This document shows positions 49,626 through 58,830 of a stretch of DNA of 64,000 nucleotides, piece by piece (positions within the stretch are counted from its first letter, which is position 1; each line of letters starts with the position of its first letter). Under the pieces are notes generated by a model. That model was not told the DNA's origin. It saw nothing but the letters and a program-made list of their open reading frames with translations, and searched no databases. The stretch spans positions 41,499 through 105,498 of the forward strand of contig CAYVIN010000004.1 of NCBI GenBank assembly GCA_964451375.1, read 5' to 3'. This stretch comes from JAGXQV01 sp964451375 (GTDB lineage Bacteria > Pseudomonadota > Gammaproteobacteria > Burkholderiales > Sulfuricellaceae). Position numbers and translations under genes: made by a program.

Positions 49626-50390
49626 TCAGAACTCGAATATCTGATTATTTTGCAGCATTTGGGGACTAAAGGCGGCGGCGCATTCGCGCACCTCCCGCAT
49701 GGTGACGGTGATCTCCGCCGGCTTTAGATGGGTGATGAAAATTTCCGTAGCCACTTTCAGCTTGGCTAGTTCCAGCGCCAGCAAATTCGGGCAAAGATGC
49801 TTGGAAATGACCGCCAGATCGTGATCGAAATTGGAAAACGCCGTTTCAATGATCAGGTAACGCAAGTTGCGGATTTGATTTACGGATTTCCACAATTCGT
49901 CGTTGCTGGTGGTGTCGCCGCTGAAAACCAGACTACCCTGGCCGCTGTCGAGATGGTAGCCGACCGCCGGTACAACATGTTCGGCATGGATGGGGCGAAT
50001 CCGTCGCCCCCGGGACTCGAAAGTTTCGCCCAGGCTAAGAGGCGTGAATCGCAGCACCGGCGCTTCGCCGTTTTTGATGTGCAGAAAATCAGGCCAGATT
50101 ACCCAGTTGAAAATATGTTTTTGCAGTGCTTCCAGAACTTCCGGGAGCGCGTGGATAGTCAGCGGCACGTCACGCAAAAATCCGACTGTATCAACCAGAA
50201 GGGGAATGCTGGCAATGTGATCCAGGTGGGAGTGAGTGAGGAAAACATGGTCGATCTTGCGCATCTCGGCAACGCTCAGGTCACCCACCCCGGTGCCGGC
50301 ATCAATCAGGATGTCGTCATCGAGGAGGAAGGAGGTGGTGCGCAGGTCTTTGCCGATGCCGCCGCTGCAACCCAATACCCGAAGCTTCAT
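49626..50390 (-). CDS. metallo-beta-lactamase-fold, class II cyclic-nucleotide phosphodiesterase-like protein
   Basis: A 254-residue MBL-fold hydrolase with the metal motif H53-S-H55-L-D57-H58 (FLTHSHLDHIASIPLLVDTV). Further metal ligands lie in HAEHVVPAVGYHL, SGDTTSNDELW and ITHLKP. The ASIPLLVD stretch after the metal motif and the overall layout resemble class II cAMP phosphodiesterases. A cAMP substrate is supported only by that likeness and by the adenylate cyclase gene immediately upstream. Other MBL-fold hydrolases are possible. Confidence 0.82.
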   Translation of the reverse strand: MKLRVLGCSGGIGKDLRTTSFLLDDDILIDAGTGVGDLSVAEMRKIDHVFLTHSHLDHIASIPLLVDTVGFLRDVPLTIHALPEVLEALQKHIFNWVIWPDFLHIKNGEAPVLRFTPLSLGETFESRGRRIRPIHAEHVVPAVGYHLDSGQGSLVFSGDTTSNDELWKSVNQIRNLRYLIIETAFSNFDHDLAVISKHLCPNLLALELAKLKVATEIFITHLKPAEITVTMREVRECAAAFSPQMLQNNQIFEF

Positions 50391-50507
50391 GGGATAGTCC
50401 CGTCTTTAAAGCAATTTTGACTGTTGAGTTTTAAGCGCTGAATGAACGGTTGCTGTGCTACGTAAACGCCGATTCAGCACTAAACATTCAAAATTTAACA
50501 TTGAATT

Positions 50508-52721
50508 TTATTTGGTGTGGAAAACGAACACGCCGTCCCAGTTCGTTTCAGGAGGTTCGACCCGGAAATGGGCGATGCGTTCGAGATACAGGGCGTACAG
50601 TTTGATCTCCGGATTGGCTTTCTGCAGATTGACCAACTGGATTTCGGCTTTGTCCCAGTCCTGGGCGCGATACAGCTTGAGCGCATCTTCAAAGACATTC
50701 AATTCGTTACGTATTTCCTGCGGAACCTGCTCCGTCAGTCCCAGCGGCTCATAAATCGCCACCGGCTCATCCTTGCCTTTGACGCGAACCCGGTCGAGTT
50801 CGCGGAACAATATGTCAGGGATTTTTTCAGCAGTGCTTTCGCCGACCAGAATACCCACGCCGTATTGTTTGGTGATGCCTTCCAGACGCGAGCCGAGATT
50901 CACCGAATCACCCATTACGGTATACGCCATGCGGAATTCGGAACCCATGTTGCCGACGCTCATCACGCCGGTGTTGACGCCCACACCGATGCGGACTTCC
51001 GGCCAGCCACGGGCGATGAACTGGGGCCGCAGTTCGCTCAGTACGGCCTGCATCTCCAGCGCCGCCAGCACGGCATTGCGGGCATGGTCGGGGTCTTTTA
51101 CCGGTGCGCCCCAGAAGGCCATGATGGCGTCGCCGATGTATTTGTCGATGGTGCCGCGATGATGATGAATAATGCGCGTCATCGGGGTCATGTAGTCGTT
51201 CATCAGCCGCGACAACTCTTTCGGGCTAAGTCCTTCGGAGATCGTCGTGAAACCGCGTACGTCGGAGAACAGCACGGTCATTTCCCGGCTTTCACCTTCC
51301 ATCGTGAAGTTTTCCGGGTTCTGGCTCATTTCATCGACCAGTTCAGGCGGCACGTATTGGCCGAACAACCCGGTAATCTGACGTTTGGCGCGGGCTTCCA
51401 CAAAAAAGCCATAGGACATGTCGAGTACAAACAGCGAAACGATCATTGCCAGCGTTGCGGCAAGCGGCAAGACAATGTGTCCGCTCCACACCGTCAGGTT
51501 CAGCGCAACGGTGACCAGCAACGCGAGCAGCGCCACCAGCGAGCCTTTGATTGGCGATAGCAAGGGCAGCAGTACCGCAAGAAGCACCCCGATCAGGAGC
51601 AGAACCGTCACTTCCGCACCAACGATGTAGCCGGGTTTTTGCAGCAGGGTCTTGTCGAGCATTCCGGCAAGCAGGTTGGCGTGCACTTCCACCCCCGGAT
51701 AAACCGGGCCGACCGGTGTCGAGCGTAAATCCATGAGTCCCGGCGCGGTAGTGCCGACCAGAATGAGTGCGCCTTCCAGCTCGGCGGGGGCAACCCGGTC
51801 GCGCAGAATGTCGCTGGCGGAAATGTAACGGAAACTCCCCTGGCGGCCCCGGTAGGGCACGTAAGACGCCATGTTTTCATCAACCGGAATGCGCAGATTG
51901 GCGACTTTCAGCCATTCCACGGTGTCGCCGGCGCTGCCGCCGTCTTCAAAAACCGCCTCAAGCGCGCTGTCGCCAAGTAAGGCGCGCACCATGGCGAGGG
52001 TCAGGGATTCGTAATAAGCGCCCTGGTACTCCATCAACATCGGAACGCGGCGGGTGACGCCGTCGGCGTCGGGATGGGGATTGAAGTGCCCGGCGCTGCG
52101 CCCGCTCGCCTGGAATTCGGGAAGGTTGGCGCCATATCCTGTAGCGCCGATCACGGAAACCCGATGACCCTTGAATACGCCGGGTGGCAGGGTGGGGTCG
52201 GGCAAAACGCCGGAGAGGCGATTGTCATTACTGGTGAAGTAGTAGCCGAGCACCACCGGACGGTTTTTCAGTTTCTCGGCAAAACGCCCGTCGTGGTCGA
52301 GTTGGGGGCGAAGCTGTTCCAGCGCGCTCAGATATTGTGGAACGCCTTTCAACTCCTTTTTGCCGAGTTGTTCCAGCACCTTGATGCCGGAACTTTCGTC
52401 GCGTTCCGCGAACACCACGTCGAAGCCCACCACTGCAACGTGGTGACGGTCGATCAGCTTGTCGAGCAACAACGAGAGCCGGTCGCGTCCCCATGGCCAG
52501 CGCCCTTCCTCGGCCAGGCTTTTTTCGTCGATGTCCACCACCACGACCCGCTTGTCCAGCCCGCCGGGCATAAACAGACGAACCCGCGCATCGTAGGAAA
52601 TCGCTTCGAGTTGCTCGATGAAGCGGAGATTGATGGCCTGTCCTGCGTGCAGCAGAAAAACCACTAGCAATAACAGGCCGAGGCCTATTGGGACGGCGCG
52701 CTTTTTCAGAGCCGTTTTCAC
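50508..52721 (-). CDS. CHASE2-domain class III adenylate/guanylate cyclase
   Basis: Membrane-bound nucleotide cyclase of 737 residues, GTG start overlapping the FHA stop (GTGA). Helix 1 (AVPIGLGLLLLVVFLLHAG) is followed by an extracytoplasmic CHASE2 sensor (about 30-355: RVVVVDIDEKSLAEEGRWPW; PAELEGALILVGTTAPGLMD). Three transmembrane helices (about 365-440) follow, then the catalytic domain. Metal-binding aspartates are D487 (VLFSDVRGFT) and D531 (DKYIGDAIMAFWG). Transition-state residues lie in MGDSVNLGSRLEG. ATP is the more likely substrate, but specificity residues need modelling. The tail of about 60 residues is helical. Confidence 0.93.
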   Translation of the reverse strand: MKTALKKRAVPIGLGLLLLVVFLLHAGQAINLRFIEQLEAISYDARVRLFMPGGLDKRVVVVDIDEKSLAEEGRWPWGRDRLSLLLDKLIDRHHVAVVGFDVVFAERDESSGIKVLEQLGKKELKGVPQYLSALEQLRPQLDHDGRFAEKLKNRPVVLGYYFTSNDNRLSGVLPDPTLPPGVFKGHRVSVIGATGYGANLPEFQASGRSAGHFNPHPDADGVTRRVPMLMEYQGAYYESLTLAMVRALLGDSALEAVFEDGGSAGDTVEWLKVANLRIPVDENMASYVPYRGRQGSFRYISASDILRDRVAPAELEGALILVGTTAPGLMDLRSTPVGPVYPGVEVHANLLAGMLDKTLLQKPGYIVGAEVTVLLLIGVLLAVLLPLLSPIKGSLVALLALLVTVALNLTVWSGHIVLPLAATLAMIVSLFVLDMSYGFFVEARAKRQITGLFGQYVPPELVDEMSQNPENFTMEGESREMTVLFSDVRGFTTISEGLSPKELSRLMNDYMTPMTRIIHHHRGTIDKYIGDAIMAFWGAPVKDPDHARNAVLAALEMQAVLSELRPQFIARGWPEVRIGVGVNTGVMSVGNMGSEFRMAYTVMGDSVNLGSRLEGITKQYGVGILVGESTAEKIPDILFRELDRVRVKGKDEPVAIYEPLGLTEQVPQEIRNELNVFEDALKLYRAQDWDKAEIQLVNLQKANPEIKLYALYLERIAHFRVEPPETNWDGVFVFHTK

Positions 52722-53473
52722 TTCAGGAAAAACTCCATCTTGATGCCGGCCAGCTCGATGATGTCGTGGTCGCTTAGCGGATGCGGCTGGGCATCCAGCG
52801 TTTGACCACTCACCACCGGGAAACTGTTGCCTTGCACATGAGTGATGAAATAGCCGTGCGGACGTTTGGCGATAACCGCCACCTGCACCCCCGGCTTGCC
52901 CAGGGAAGTCAACGACTTGGTCAACTCCAGTTCCTTGCCGGCGTTCGGGCCGGTCAACACCTGGATCGCGGCTGGACGAACTTCGCCCGCCGGCTGGGCT
53001 GACGGGGCCTTGGCGACGTGCTGGGGATCGCCGGGCGCGACGGGGGGTGGATCCATTTGCAGCGGCTGGCGGTTGATGGCGGTCTTGGAAAACTCCTGAT
53101 GGGTATCGGTGGGCGGCGACGCTGCCTGATTAACCGGCGCGCGCAACACCATGGTGCGCTCAAAATCCGGCGCTTCCTGGCTGGCTTGGGGGTTGACGTA
53201 TTCGAGGTGAAATTTGCCGATTTCAATGGCGTCGCCGTGTTGCAGCACGTGTTTTTTCACCGCCGCGCCGTTGACCAGCGTTCCGTTGGTGCTGTCGAGG
53301 TCTTCCAGGAAGGAATCGTTGAGGATGGTGGTGATTGCCGCATGTTCGCCACTCACCGCCAGGTTTTCGATCTGGATGTCGTTGTGCGGCTTGCGGCCTA
53401 TCGTCATGCGTTCCTTGGTGAGCTCGATTTCTCGTATCACCTGGCCTTCCAGGCTGAGAATCAACTTTGCCAT
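52718..53473 (-). CDS. FHA-domain phosphopeptide-binding protein with a second, degenerate FHA-like region
   Basis: A 251-residue cytoplasmic adaptor. The N-terminal FHA domain (about 1-95) retains the phosphothreonine-binding set: IGRKPHNDI, SGEHAAI and DSTNGTLVNG. A Pro/Gln/Ala-rich linker follows. The C-terminal part (about 165-251) keeps FHA-like strands (QVLTGPNAGKELELTKSLTS; PLSDHDIIELAGIKMEFF) but lacks the GR-S-H-N residues, so it is probably structural. It lies between a PP2C phosphatase/kinase pair and the cyclase, and may recruit phosphorylated partners of the kinase. Confidence 0.92.
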   Translation of the reverse strand: MAKLILSLEGQVIREIELTKERMTIGRKPHNDIQIENLAVSGEHAAITTILNDSFLEDLDSTNGTLVNGAAVKKHVLQHGDAIEIGKFHLEYVNPQASQEAPDFERTMVLRAPVNQAASPPTDTHQEFSKTAINRQPLQMDPPPVAPGDPQHVAKAPSAQPAGEVRPAAIQVLTGPNAGKELELTKSLTSLGKPGVQVAVIAKRPHGYFITHVQGNSFPVVSGQTLDAQPHPLSDHDIIELAGIKMEFFLK

Positions 53474-53501
53474 CTGCTACTCCATATCTTTTGTGTGTTT
53501 C

Positions 53502-54308
53502 TTACTGCCCGAACCAGCTCAGCAGGCGGGAAAACCAGCCGCGCTTTTTGGCAAAATCGTTGACGATGCGCACCAGTATCACCGATACGTTGTCGCGTCC
53601 GCCGTTGTCGTTGGCCATCTGGACAAGCTGCTGCGCAGCCATGTCCAGATTGGCGCCCATCAGGGTCATGGTTAGCTGAATGTCCTCGTCGGTCACCATG
53701 TCGTTGAGACCGTCGGAACACAGCAGGTAAATGTCGCCGACCGCAACATCGTGTTCGGCGACCTCGACAGCTACGCTGGCTTCGACGCCCAGGGCGCGGG
53801 TGACCAGATTCTTGTTGTGGGAGTGACGGGCGTCTTCGCGGGTAATCATGCCGCTGTCGATTTGTTCCTGAAGCAACGAATGGTCGCGGGTGAGCTGCTC
53901 GAAATCTTCCCCACGCAGGCGATACAGGCGCGAATCACCGATGTGCGCCACGGTGATCCGGTTGTCGCGGAAGATGGTCAGCACCACGGTGGTGCCCATG
54001 CCGTTGTACTGGGGCTGACTTTGCGCGGCCTGAAATACGGCAGCGTTGGTTTTCTGAACCTCGTCCGCTGCCAGCGCGCGCAGATCAAGGCTTTCGTCAC
54101 GAAGTGCGGATTTGAGATTGTCGCTGAGCATTGCCACGGTCATGCCGCTGGCGACTTCTCCGGCGTTGTAGCCGCCCATGCCGTCGGCGAGGATGGCGAA
54201 CCCGGCCTCTCCATCGCCGCCCACGCTATCCTCGTTGTGCGAACGCACCATGCCGGGGTCGCTGTATTTGACGATCTCCAGAGCGGAGTCGAGTCCTTGT
54301 CCCATCAT
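53502..54308 (-). CDS. PP2C-family Ser/Thr phosphatase
   Basis: The start at 54308 (ATGATG behind GAGGAAAT) gives 268 residues; the longer open frame lies inside the kinase gene. PP2C metal-site motifs are SHNEDSVG, ILADGMGGYNAGEVAS, VAHIGDSRLYRLR, LLCSDGLNDMV and GGRDNVSVILV. A short Trp/Arg-rich C-terminal tail (KKRGWFSRLLSWFGQ) may associate with the membrane. It overlaps the kinase stop, so kinase and phosphatase are made together and likely oppose each other. Confidence 0.95.
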   Translation of the reverse strand: MMGQGLDSALEIVKYSDPGMVRSHNEDSVGGDGEAGFAILADGMGGYNAGEVASGMTVAMLSDNLKSALRDESLDLRALAADEVQKTNAAVFQAAQSQPQYNGMGTTVVLTIFRDNRITVAHIGDSRLYRLRGEDFEQLTRDHSLLQEQIDSGMITREDARHSHNKNLVTRALGVEASVAVEVAEHDVAVGDIYLLCSDGLNDMVTDEDIQLTMTLMGANLDMAAQQLVQMANDNGGRDNVSVILVRIVNDFAKKRGWFSRLLSWFGQ

Positions 54309-56863
54309 ATTTCCTCGATTACGTCCGCAGACGAGAGTTCCGCCATACATTCGCGGATGTCCTGGACGATTTCCGCGCCATTCTGGTAACGCAGTGCGAC
54401 ATCCTTTTCCAGCATCCGGTTGACGATCAACACCACGCATGGCGGCAGGTTCGGATTGAGCAGCAGAATGTCGGGCGTCGGTTCATTGGCGATTTTGAAC
54501 ATCAGTTGCGCCATCGAGTCGCCCTGGAACGGCAACTGACCGGTGAGCATCTGGAACAACGCCGCACCCAGCGAGAAGAGGTCGGACTGGCCTTCGATCT
54601 TCTTGCCGGCAAGCTGTTCCGGGGACATGTAGGAGGGGGTGCCGAGCACCATCCCGGTCTTGGTTTTGGATGAGTCGGTAATCCGTGCGATGCCGAAGTC
54701 GGTAACCTTGACGGTGTCGGATTCCGGCTCGTACATGATATTGGCCGGCTTGATGTCGCGATGCACGACGTGTTGGGCGTGGGCGTAGTTGAGCGCGTCG
54801 GCGACCCGCATGGCAATCGACAACACGGTGGGCAGCGGCAGCAGATTGCCGGGTTTGGTGAAAGGCACCAAATCCTTGCCTTTCAGGAATTCCATGGCGA
54901 TATAGGCGAGATCGTGTTCCTCGCCGGCGTCGAAAATCGTGACGATGTTGGGGTGGCTCAAACGCCCGGCGGTTTCGGCTTCGCGGAAGAAGCGTTCCTT
55001 TACGTCAGCCAGTTCGTCTTCGTCGAACTCCTGTGATAACGCCATGGTTTTGATCGCCACCACCCGACCGATTTTCGGGTCTTTGCCGAAGTAGACGACG
55101 CCCATTGCCCCCTTGCCCAATTCCTTTTCCACCTGATAGCGGCCCAGCATGGGTTTTTCCACTGATCCGCCCTGCAACACCAGAGTGCTTGAATTGCCGC
55201 GTGTTCCCGCCCCGCCGAGGATGACCGTCTCGGACATCTCAGTAGAGCGTTTGAGGCGTTGTTCGAGGTCGCGGAATTTGGGGTTGTAGTCGGACATGTA
55301 CTGGAACACGGCGACTGCCTTGTTGAACTGGCGCTTACGCTCGAAGTCCAGCGCCAGGTTGTACAGCACATCCATCAGCGAATCGTCGATAGGGCATTTG
55401 CGGAACTTCTCGAAAGCCATGTCGAGTTGCCCCTGGCCCTGGAAGGCCAGTCCCAACATGCGGTTGGATTCCGCCGACTCGGCTTCCGACTTGAGTTTGT
55501 GTTTTTCGGTGAGCAGATGGCGTTTGGTGGTCAGCAACAAATGGCCGATCACCAGCAACATCGCGGGGGTCATGAGTTGCAGCCACATCCCCTGCGCAGT
55601 CATCAGCACGAAATGCGTGGCGACCAGCAACACCAGCAACGCGGCGGTGATGGCGGCCCCCATGCCGGCCTTGAGGCGCGGCAGGAGCAGTATCAGGTAC
55701 AGCGCGATAATCAGGAACACTGCTTTTTCGGCCCAGAATCCCCAGTTTGGCGCGACGAAGAAATGTTCGTTGAGGATGCCCGTAACCGAATGCGCCAGCG
55801 TCAACACCGGCGCCATCGACGGGGACACCGGCGTTACTTGCGCAGCGCCCACTCCGGCGGCGGTTGCGCCGATCAGGACGATTTTGTCGCGGTATTTGGA
55901 GGCGGGAATCTTGCCGGTATAAACGTCGTAGAAGGAATCCACCGGAAATGCCGATCTGCCGTCACGATCCTTGTAGAAATAGGTGTGCATTTGCAGATAG
56001 GGGTCAGTGGTGATTTTGAGATTGCCGATATTGATTCCTTCACCCAGGCGGATGCGGATGTCCTTGGGTTCCAGATTCAGGCTTTTCGCCGCCAGTGCAA
56101 CCGACAGCGAGGGAATGTACTGATCGAAAAAACGCAACACCAGCGGTTCGCTACGGACACTGCCGTCGCCGTCCAGGCTGGCGTTGAGATGACCGATGCC
56201 GGCGGCTACCGAACCCAACTCGGCTATCGGCGGCGTTGCGGACAACGCCGGCAGGGGCAGATAGCCGGAGGCTTCCGCGCCGACATTGTCCTTGACGTTG
56301 GCGGCGGGAACGGCAAATTTCAGCAGATAGTCGGGCAGCGGCTTGTCTGGCTTGCCGCGCGGGTCGCCGAGTTGGAACATGGCGGGAAGCAGGACGTTTT
56401 TCGCGGAAGCCATGCTGGCGGCAAGTTTGCGGTCGGTGTTCAGGGCTTGCTCGGCCTCTTCCAGCATTGCGCCGAGTTGGGTAGCGTCACCGTTGGCGTT
56501 TTTCAGGCTGGAACTGTCGTAAAACGCCAGCATCCGGTTGACGTGCGCCAACCCCGGATCAAGCTGTGGTTCAAAATAGAAAATGGTATTGCCAATCACC
56601 TTGGCCTGGGCGGCGGCCAGCATGTCGGTCATTTTTGCATGGATGTCGCGCGGCCACGGCCAGCGCCCCATATTGGCGATACTCTGGTCATCGATGGCAA
56701 TTACCGCCAGTTTGTCGCCGGGTGCGCGGGAAGAAGATTGCACACCCACGTCATAAGCTTTGCGCTCAAGACTTTGGAGCAATTCGGTATTGGCGGTGGC
56801 GAGGAAGGCCAGCGCAATGACCACTCCCCAGAACCAATCCGCTTTCCAAAATTCCTTTTTCAT
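54305..56863 (-). CDS. CHASE2-domain membrane Ser/Thr protein kinase
   Basis: Taking the ATG at 56863 gives 852 residues; a TTG 11 codons upstream is an alternative. Helix 1 (WFWGVVIALAFLATANTEL) leads to an extracytoplasmic CHASE2 sensor (about 40-370: LAVIAIDDQSIANMGRWPWP; RDKIVLIGATAAGVGAAQV). Three membrane helices follow (about 385-460), then a helical TPR-like linker (LALDFERKRQFNKAVAVFQY). The C-terminal kinase has LGKGAMGVVYFGKD, the VAIKT lysine, HRDIKPAN from H701, DFGIAR and GTPSYMSPEQL. All catalytic residues are present. It heads the co-directional series ending at pilA. Confidence 0.95.
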   Translation of the reverse strand: MKKEFWKADWFWGVVIALAFLATANTELLQSLERKAYDVGVQSSSRAPGDKLAVIAIDDQSIANMGRWPWPRDIHAKMTDMLAAAQAKVIGNTIFYFEPQLDPGLAHVNRMLAFYDSSSLKNANGDATQLGAMLEEAEQALNTDRKLAASMASAKNVLLPAMFQLGDPRGKPDKPLPDYLLKFAVPAANVKDNVGAEASGYLPLPALSATPPIAELGSVAAGIGHLNASLDGDGSVRSEPLVLRFFDQYIPSLSVALAAKSLNLEPKDIRIRLGEGINIGNLKITTDPYLQMHTYFYKDRDGRSAFPVDSFYDVYTGKIPASKYRDKIVLIGATAAGVGAAQVTPVSPSMAPVLTLAHSVTGILNEHFFVAPNWGFWAEKAVFLIIALYLILLLPRLKAGMGAAITAALLVLLVATHFVLMTAQGMWLQLMTPAMLLVIGHLLLTTKRHLLTEKHKLKSEAESAESNRMLGLAFQGQGQLDMAFEKFRKCPIDDSLMDVLYNLALDFERKRQFNKAVAVFQYMSDYNPKFRDLEQRLKRSTEMSETVILGGAGTRGNSSTLVLQGGSVEKPMLGRYQVEKELGKGAMGVVYFGKDPKIGRVVAIKTMALSQEFDEDELADVKERFFREAETAGRLSHPNIVTIFDAGEEHDLAYIAMEFLKGKDLVPFTKPGNLLPLPTVLSIAMRVADALNYAHAQHVVHRDIKPANIMYEPESDTVKVTDFGIARITDSSKTKTGMVLGTPSYMSPEQLAGKKIEGQSDLFSLGAALFQMLTGQLPFQGDSMAQLMFKIANEPTPDILLLNPNLPPCVVLIVNRMLEKDVALRYQNGAEIVQDIRECMAELSSADVIEEI

Positions 56864-56959
56864 GACGGCTACCCTTTTTCCTTCTTTTTTCGTCAATGCC
56901 TTACTTTAAACTATTCCACGAATTTATCAAACAACAACACCGTGCAAAATATTGCTTTG

Positions 56960-58192
56960 TCATATTGCCCATAACATCGCCGCAGCCCCTAACGCCACGG
57001 CCCCCATGCTCGCCACGCAGCGTTTTGCCAGCACCGCGCCGCCGATGGAAACGATGAGCCCGAACTTGAATACGAGGTTGGCGATAAGGGCGAGCGTTAC
57101 GGCGGTAACGGTTTGCTCGGCTCCCAGCTTGCCCAGTGAAAAGAGGCGCAGACTGGACAGCGCGATAGCATCCACATCGGTCAGCCCCGACACCACAGCG
57201 AGGGCGTACAACCCTTTATTGCCGACGTATTCCGAGAGCCAGGCGGAAAGAAACAAGACCACCCCGTAGATCATTCCAAAAGTCAGGGAAATGCGAATTT
57301 CCGCCGGATTTTTCACCGCCGGCAACGGTAATTCACCGTCTTGGCGAAGCTTGCGCCACCAATAGGCGGTGACGAGCAAACCCAGCGTCAAAGCGCCGCC
57401 CAGCACGGGGAGCAGGTCTGGAAGAATCGCCGGCGCGGTAATTGCGCCCAGCGCACCCAACCGCACCACAACCACCAGATTGGCGATCATGATTACCAGC
57501 ACCGCAAGCTGCACCAGCTTGGCGTCGCTTCTGCCGTGACGGGCGTAGACCAGGGTAGTGGCGGTGCTCGACACCATGCCGCCCATCACACCCAGCAACG
57601 GTGCGCCGTAACGCTGCCCGACCAGGCGCAAGGCGACATAACCCGCCAGACTGATGCCGGAAATCAGCACCACCATCAGCCACACGTTATACGGGTTGAG
57701 CGCCTGATTTGGGCCGTAGCCGATATCCGGCAGGATGGGCAAAACGATGAAGGACAGCGTGGCGAATTGCAGGATGGAGAGCAGATCGCGGCGTTCCAGG
57801 GTGCGGCTGAGTCCCTGTAATTCCGGCTTGAAATACAGCAGTGCCGCAGTCGCGATGGCGATCATGATGGCGATGGTCGAATACCCATACCAGATCATCG
57901 CCCCGACGCCGTAACACACCAGCAAGGCCGCCTGGGTGGTGGTGCCGGGGTCGCCGTCGATGGCGGGGGCGTTGATGTAAGCGGTGACGATGAGCAGGCA
58001 TACCGCCAGCAAGCCCGCCGCGAGCGGCCAGGATGCGCCGCTTTTCGTGGCGAGTAGCGCACAGATGGTGCCCAGCAGCGATACCAGCGCAAAAGTGCGC
58101 AAACCGGCCTTCGCGGAAATGCTGCGTTCGCGTTCCAGTCCGATCAGCAGCCCCACCGCGAGGCTGGTGGCGAATACGTACAATTGATCCAT
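56960..58192 (-). CDS. MgtC/SapB and DUF4010 membrane protein
   Basis: A 410-residue polytopic inner-membrane protein. The N-terminal MgtC/SapB-type region begins LYVFATSLAVGLLIGLERER and includes RTFALVSLLGTICALLATKS. The C-terminal DUF4010 region contains LLGVMGGMVSSTATTLVYAR and SGLTDVDAIALSS. About eleven hydrophobic helices are visible. Transport or membrane-stress functions have been proposed for relatives, with no proven substrate. It is upstream of the kinase gene on the same strand, 97 bp away, so shared transcription is possible but not required. Confidence 0.9.
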   Translation of the reverse strand: MDQLYVFATSLAVGLLIGLERERSISAKAGLRTFALVSLLGTICALLATKSGASWPLAAGLLAVCLLIVTAYINAPAIDGDPGTTTQAALLVCYGVGAMIWYGYSTIAIMIAIATAALLYFKPELQGLSRTLERRDLLSILQFATLSFIVLPILPDIGYGPNQALNPYNVWLMVVLISGISLAGYVALRLVGQRYGAPLLGVMGGMVSSTATTLVYARHGRSDAKLVQLAVLVIMIANLVVVVRLGALGAITAPAILPDLLPVLGGALTLGLLVTAYWWRKLRQDGELPLPAVKNPAEIRISLTFGMIYGVVLFLSAWLSEYVGNKGLYALAVVSGLTDVDAIALSSLRLFSLGKLGAEQTVTAVTLALIANLVFKFGLIVSIGGAVLAKRCVASMGAVALGAAAMLWAI

Positions 58193-58268
58193 GAGCGATT
58201 CCCTGCAAGGTAGTTTGGAAGTCCCCTCCTGCTATATACTCTAGCCGATATCAACTTGGTGAACCATC

Positions 58269-58721
58269 ATGGATTTGATCTTGTGGCGTCATGCCGAAGC
58301 CGAGGACGGTTTCCCCGACATCGGGCGCAAACTCACCGCCAAGGGTGAAAAACAGGCGGCAGCTATGGCTGCCTGGCTTAAAGAACGTCTTCCCAAGGAT
58401 TGCCGGGTGATCGTCAGCCCCGCCAAACGCACCCAGCAAACCGCTCTGGCATTTACCGACAAATTCGCCACCGATGCAGAAATTGGCGTTGGCGCTTCGG
58501 TGGAAGCGCTGCTCAGCGCCGCCGGCTGGCCTGACGCCAAAGGAACGGTTATGCTGGTCGGCCACCAGCCGACTCTTGGCGAAGTGGCCGCTTACCTGCT
58601 GGCGGATAGCCGGCTGGGCTGGAGCGTCAAAAAAGGCGCGGTATGGTGGTTAAGCAACCGCTTGCGCGGCGATGATAATCAAACGCTGCTGAAAGCCGTC
58701 ATTTCCCCGGAAATGATTTGA
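58269..58721 (+). CDS. sixA: SixA-type phosphohistidine phosphatase
   Basis: A 150-residue histidine phosphatase. The RHG-type active site is LILWRHAEAED (R7, H8). The family pattern continues with RKLTAKGEKQAAAMAAWLKE, VSPAKRTQQTA and the second catalytic histidine in VGHQPTLGEVAAYL. SixA dephosphorylates phosphohistidine on phosphotransfer proteins. The gene starts the plus-strand group with ParA, CYTH-CHAD and PPK2 genes; a repeat lies between it and parA-like. Confidence 0.92.
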   Translation: MDLILWRHAEAEDGFPDIGRKLTAKGEKQAAAMAAWLKERLPKDCRVIVSPAKRTQQTALAFTDKFATDAEIGVGASVEALLSAAGWPDAKGTVMLVGHQPTLGEVAAYLLADSRLGWSVKKGAVWWLSNRLRGDDNQTLLKAVISPEMI

Positions 58722-58733
58722 AGGCAATGTTTA

Positions 58734-58809
58734 GTGTTGAATGTTTAATTCTTAATTAAACGCCTGCGCCGCAGGCGACCCAAACATTAAACATTAAGAA
58801 TTAAACACT
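58734..58809. repeat. AT-rich fold-back repeat with a GC hairpin core
   Basis: GTTTAATTCTTAAT (58743-58756) and ATTAAGAATTAAAC (58793-58806) are exact complements around a GCCTGC-GCC-GCAGGC hairpin. Repeats of this type are common between genes; a related single-arm stretch lies at 50478-50512. Confidence 0.75.
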
Positions 58810-58830
58810 TAGAATTCACAGACTGACTTG

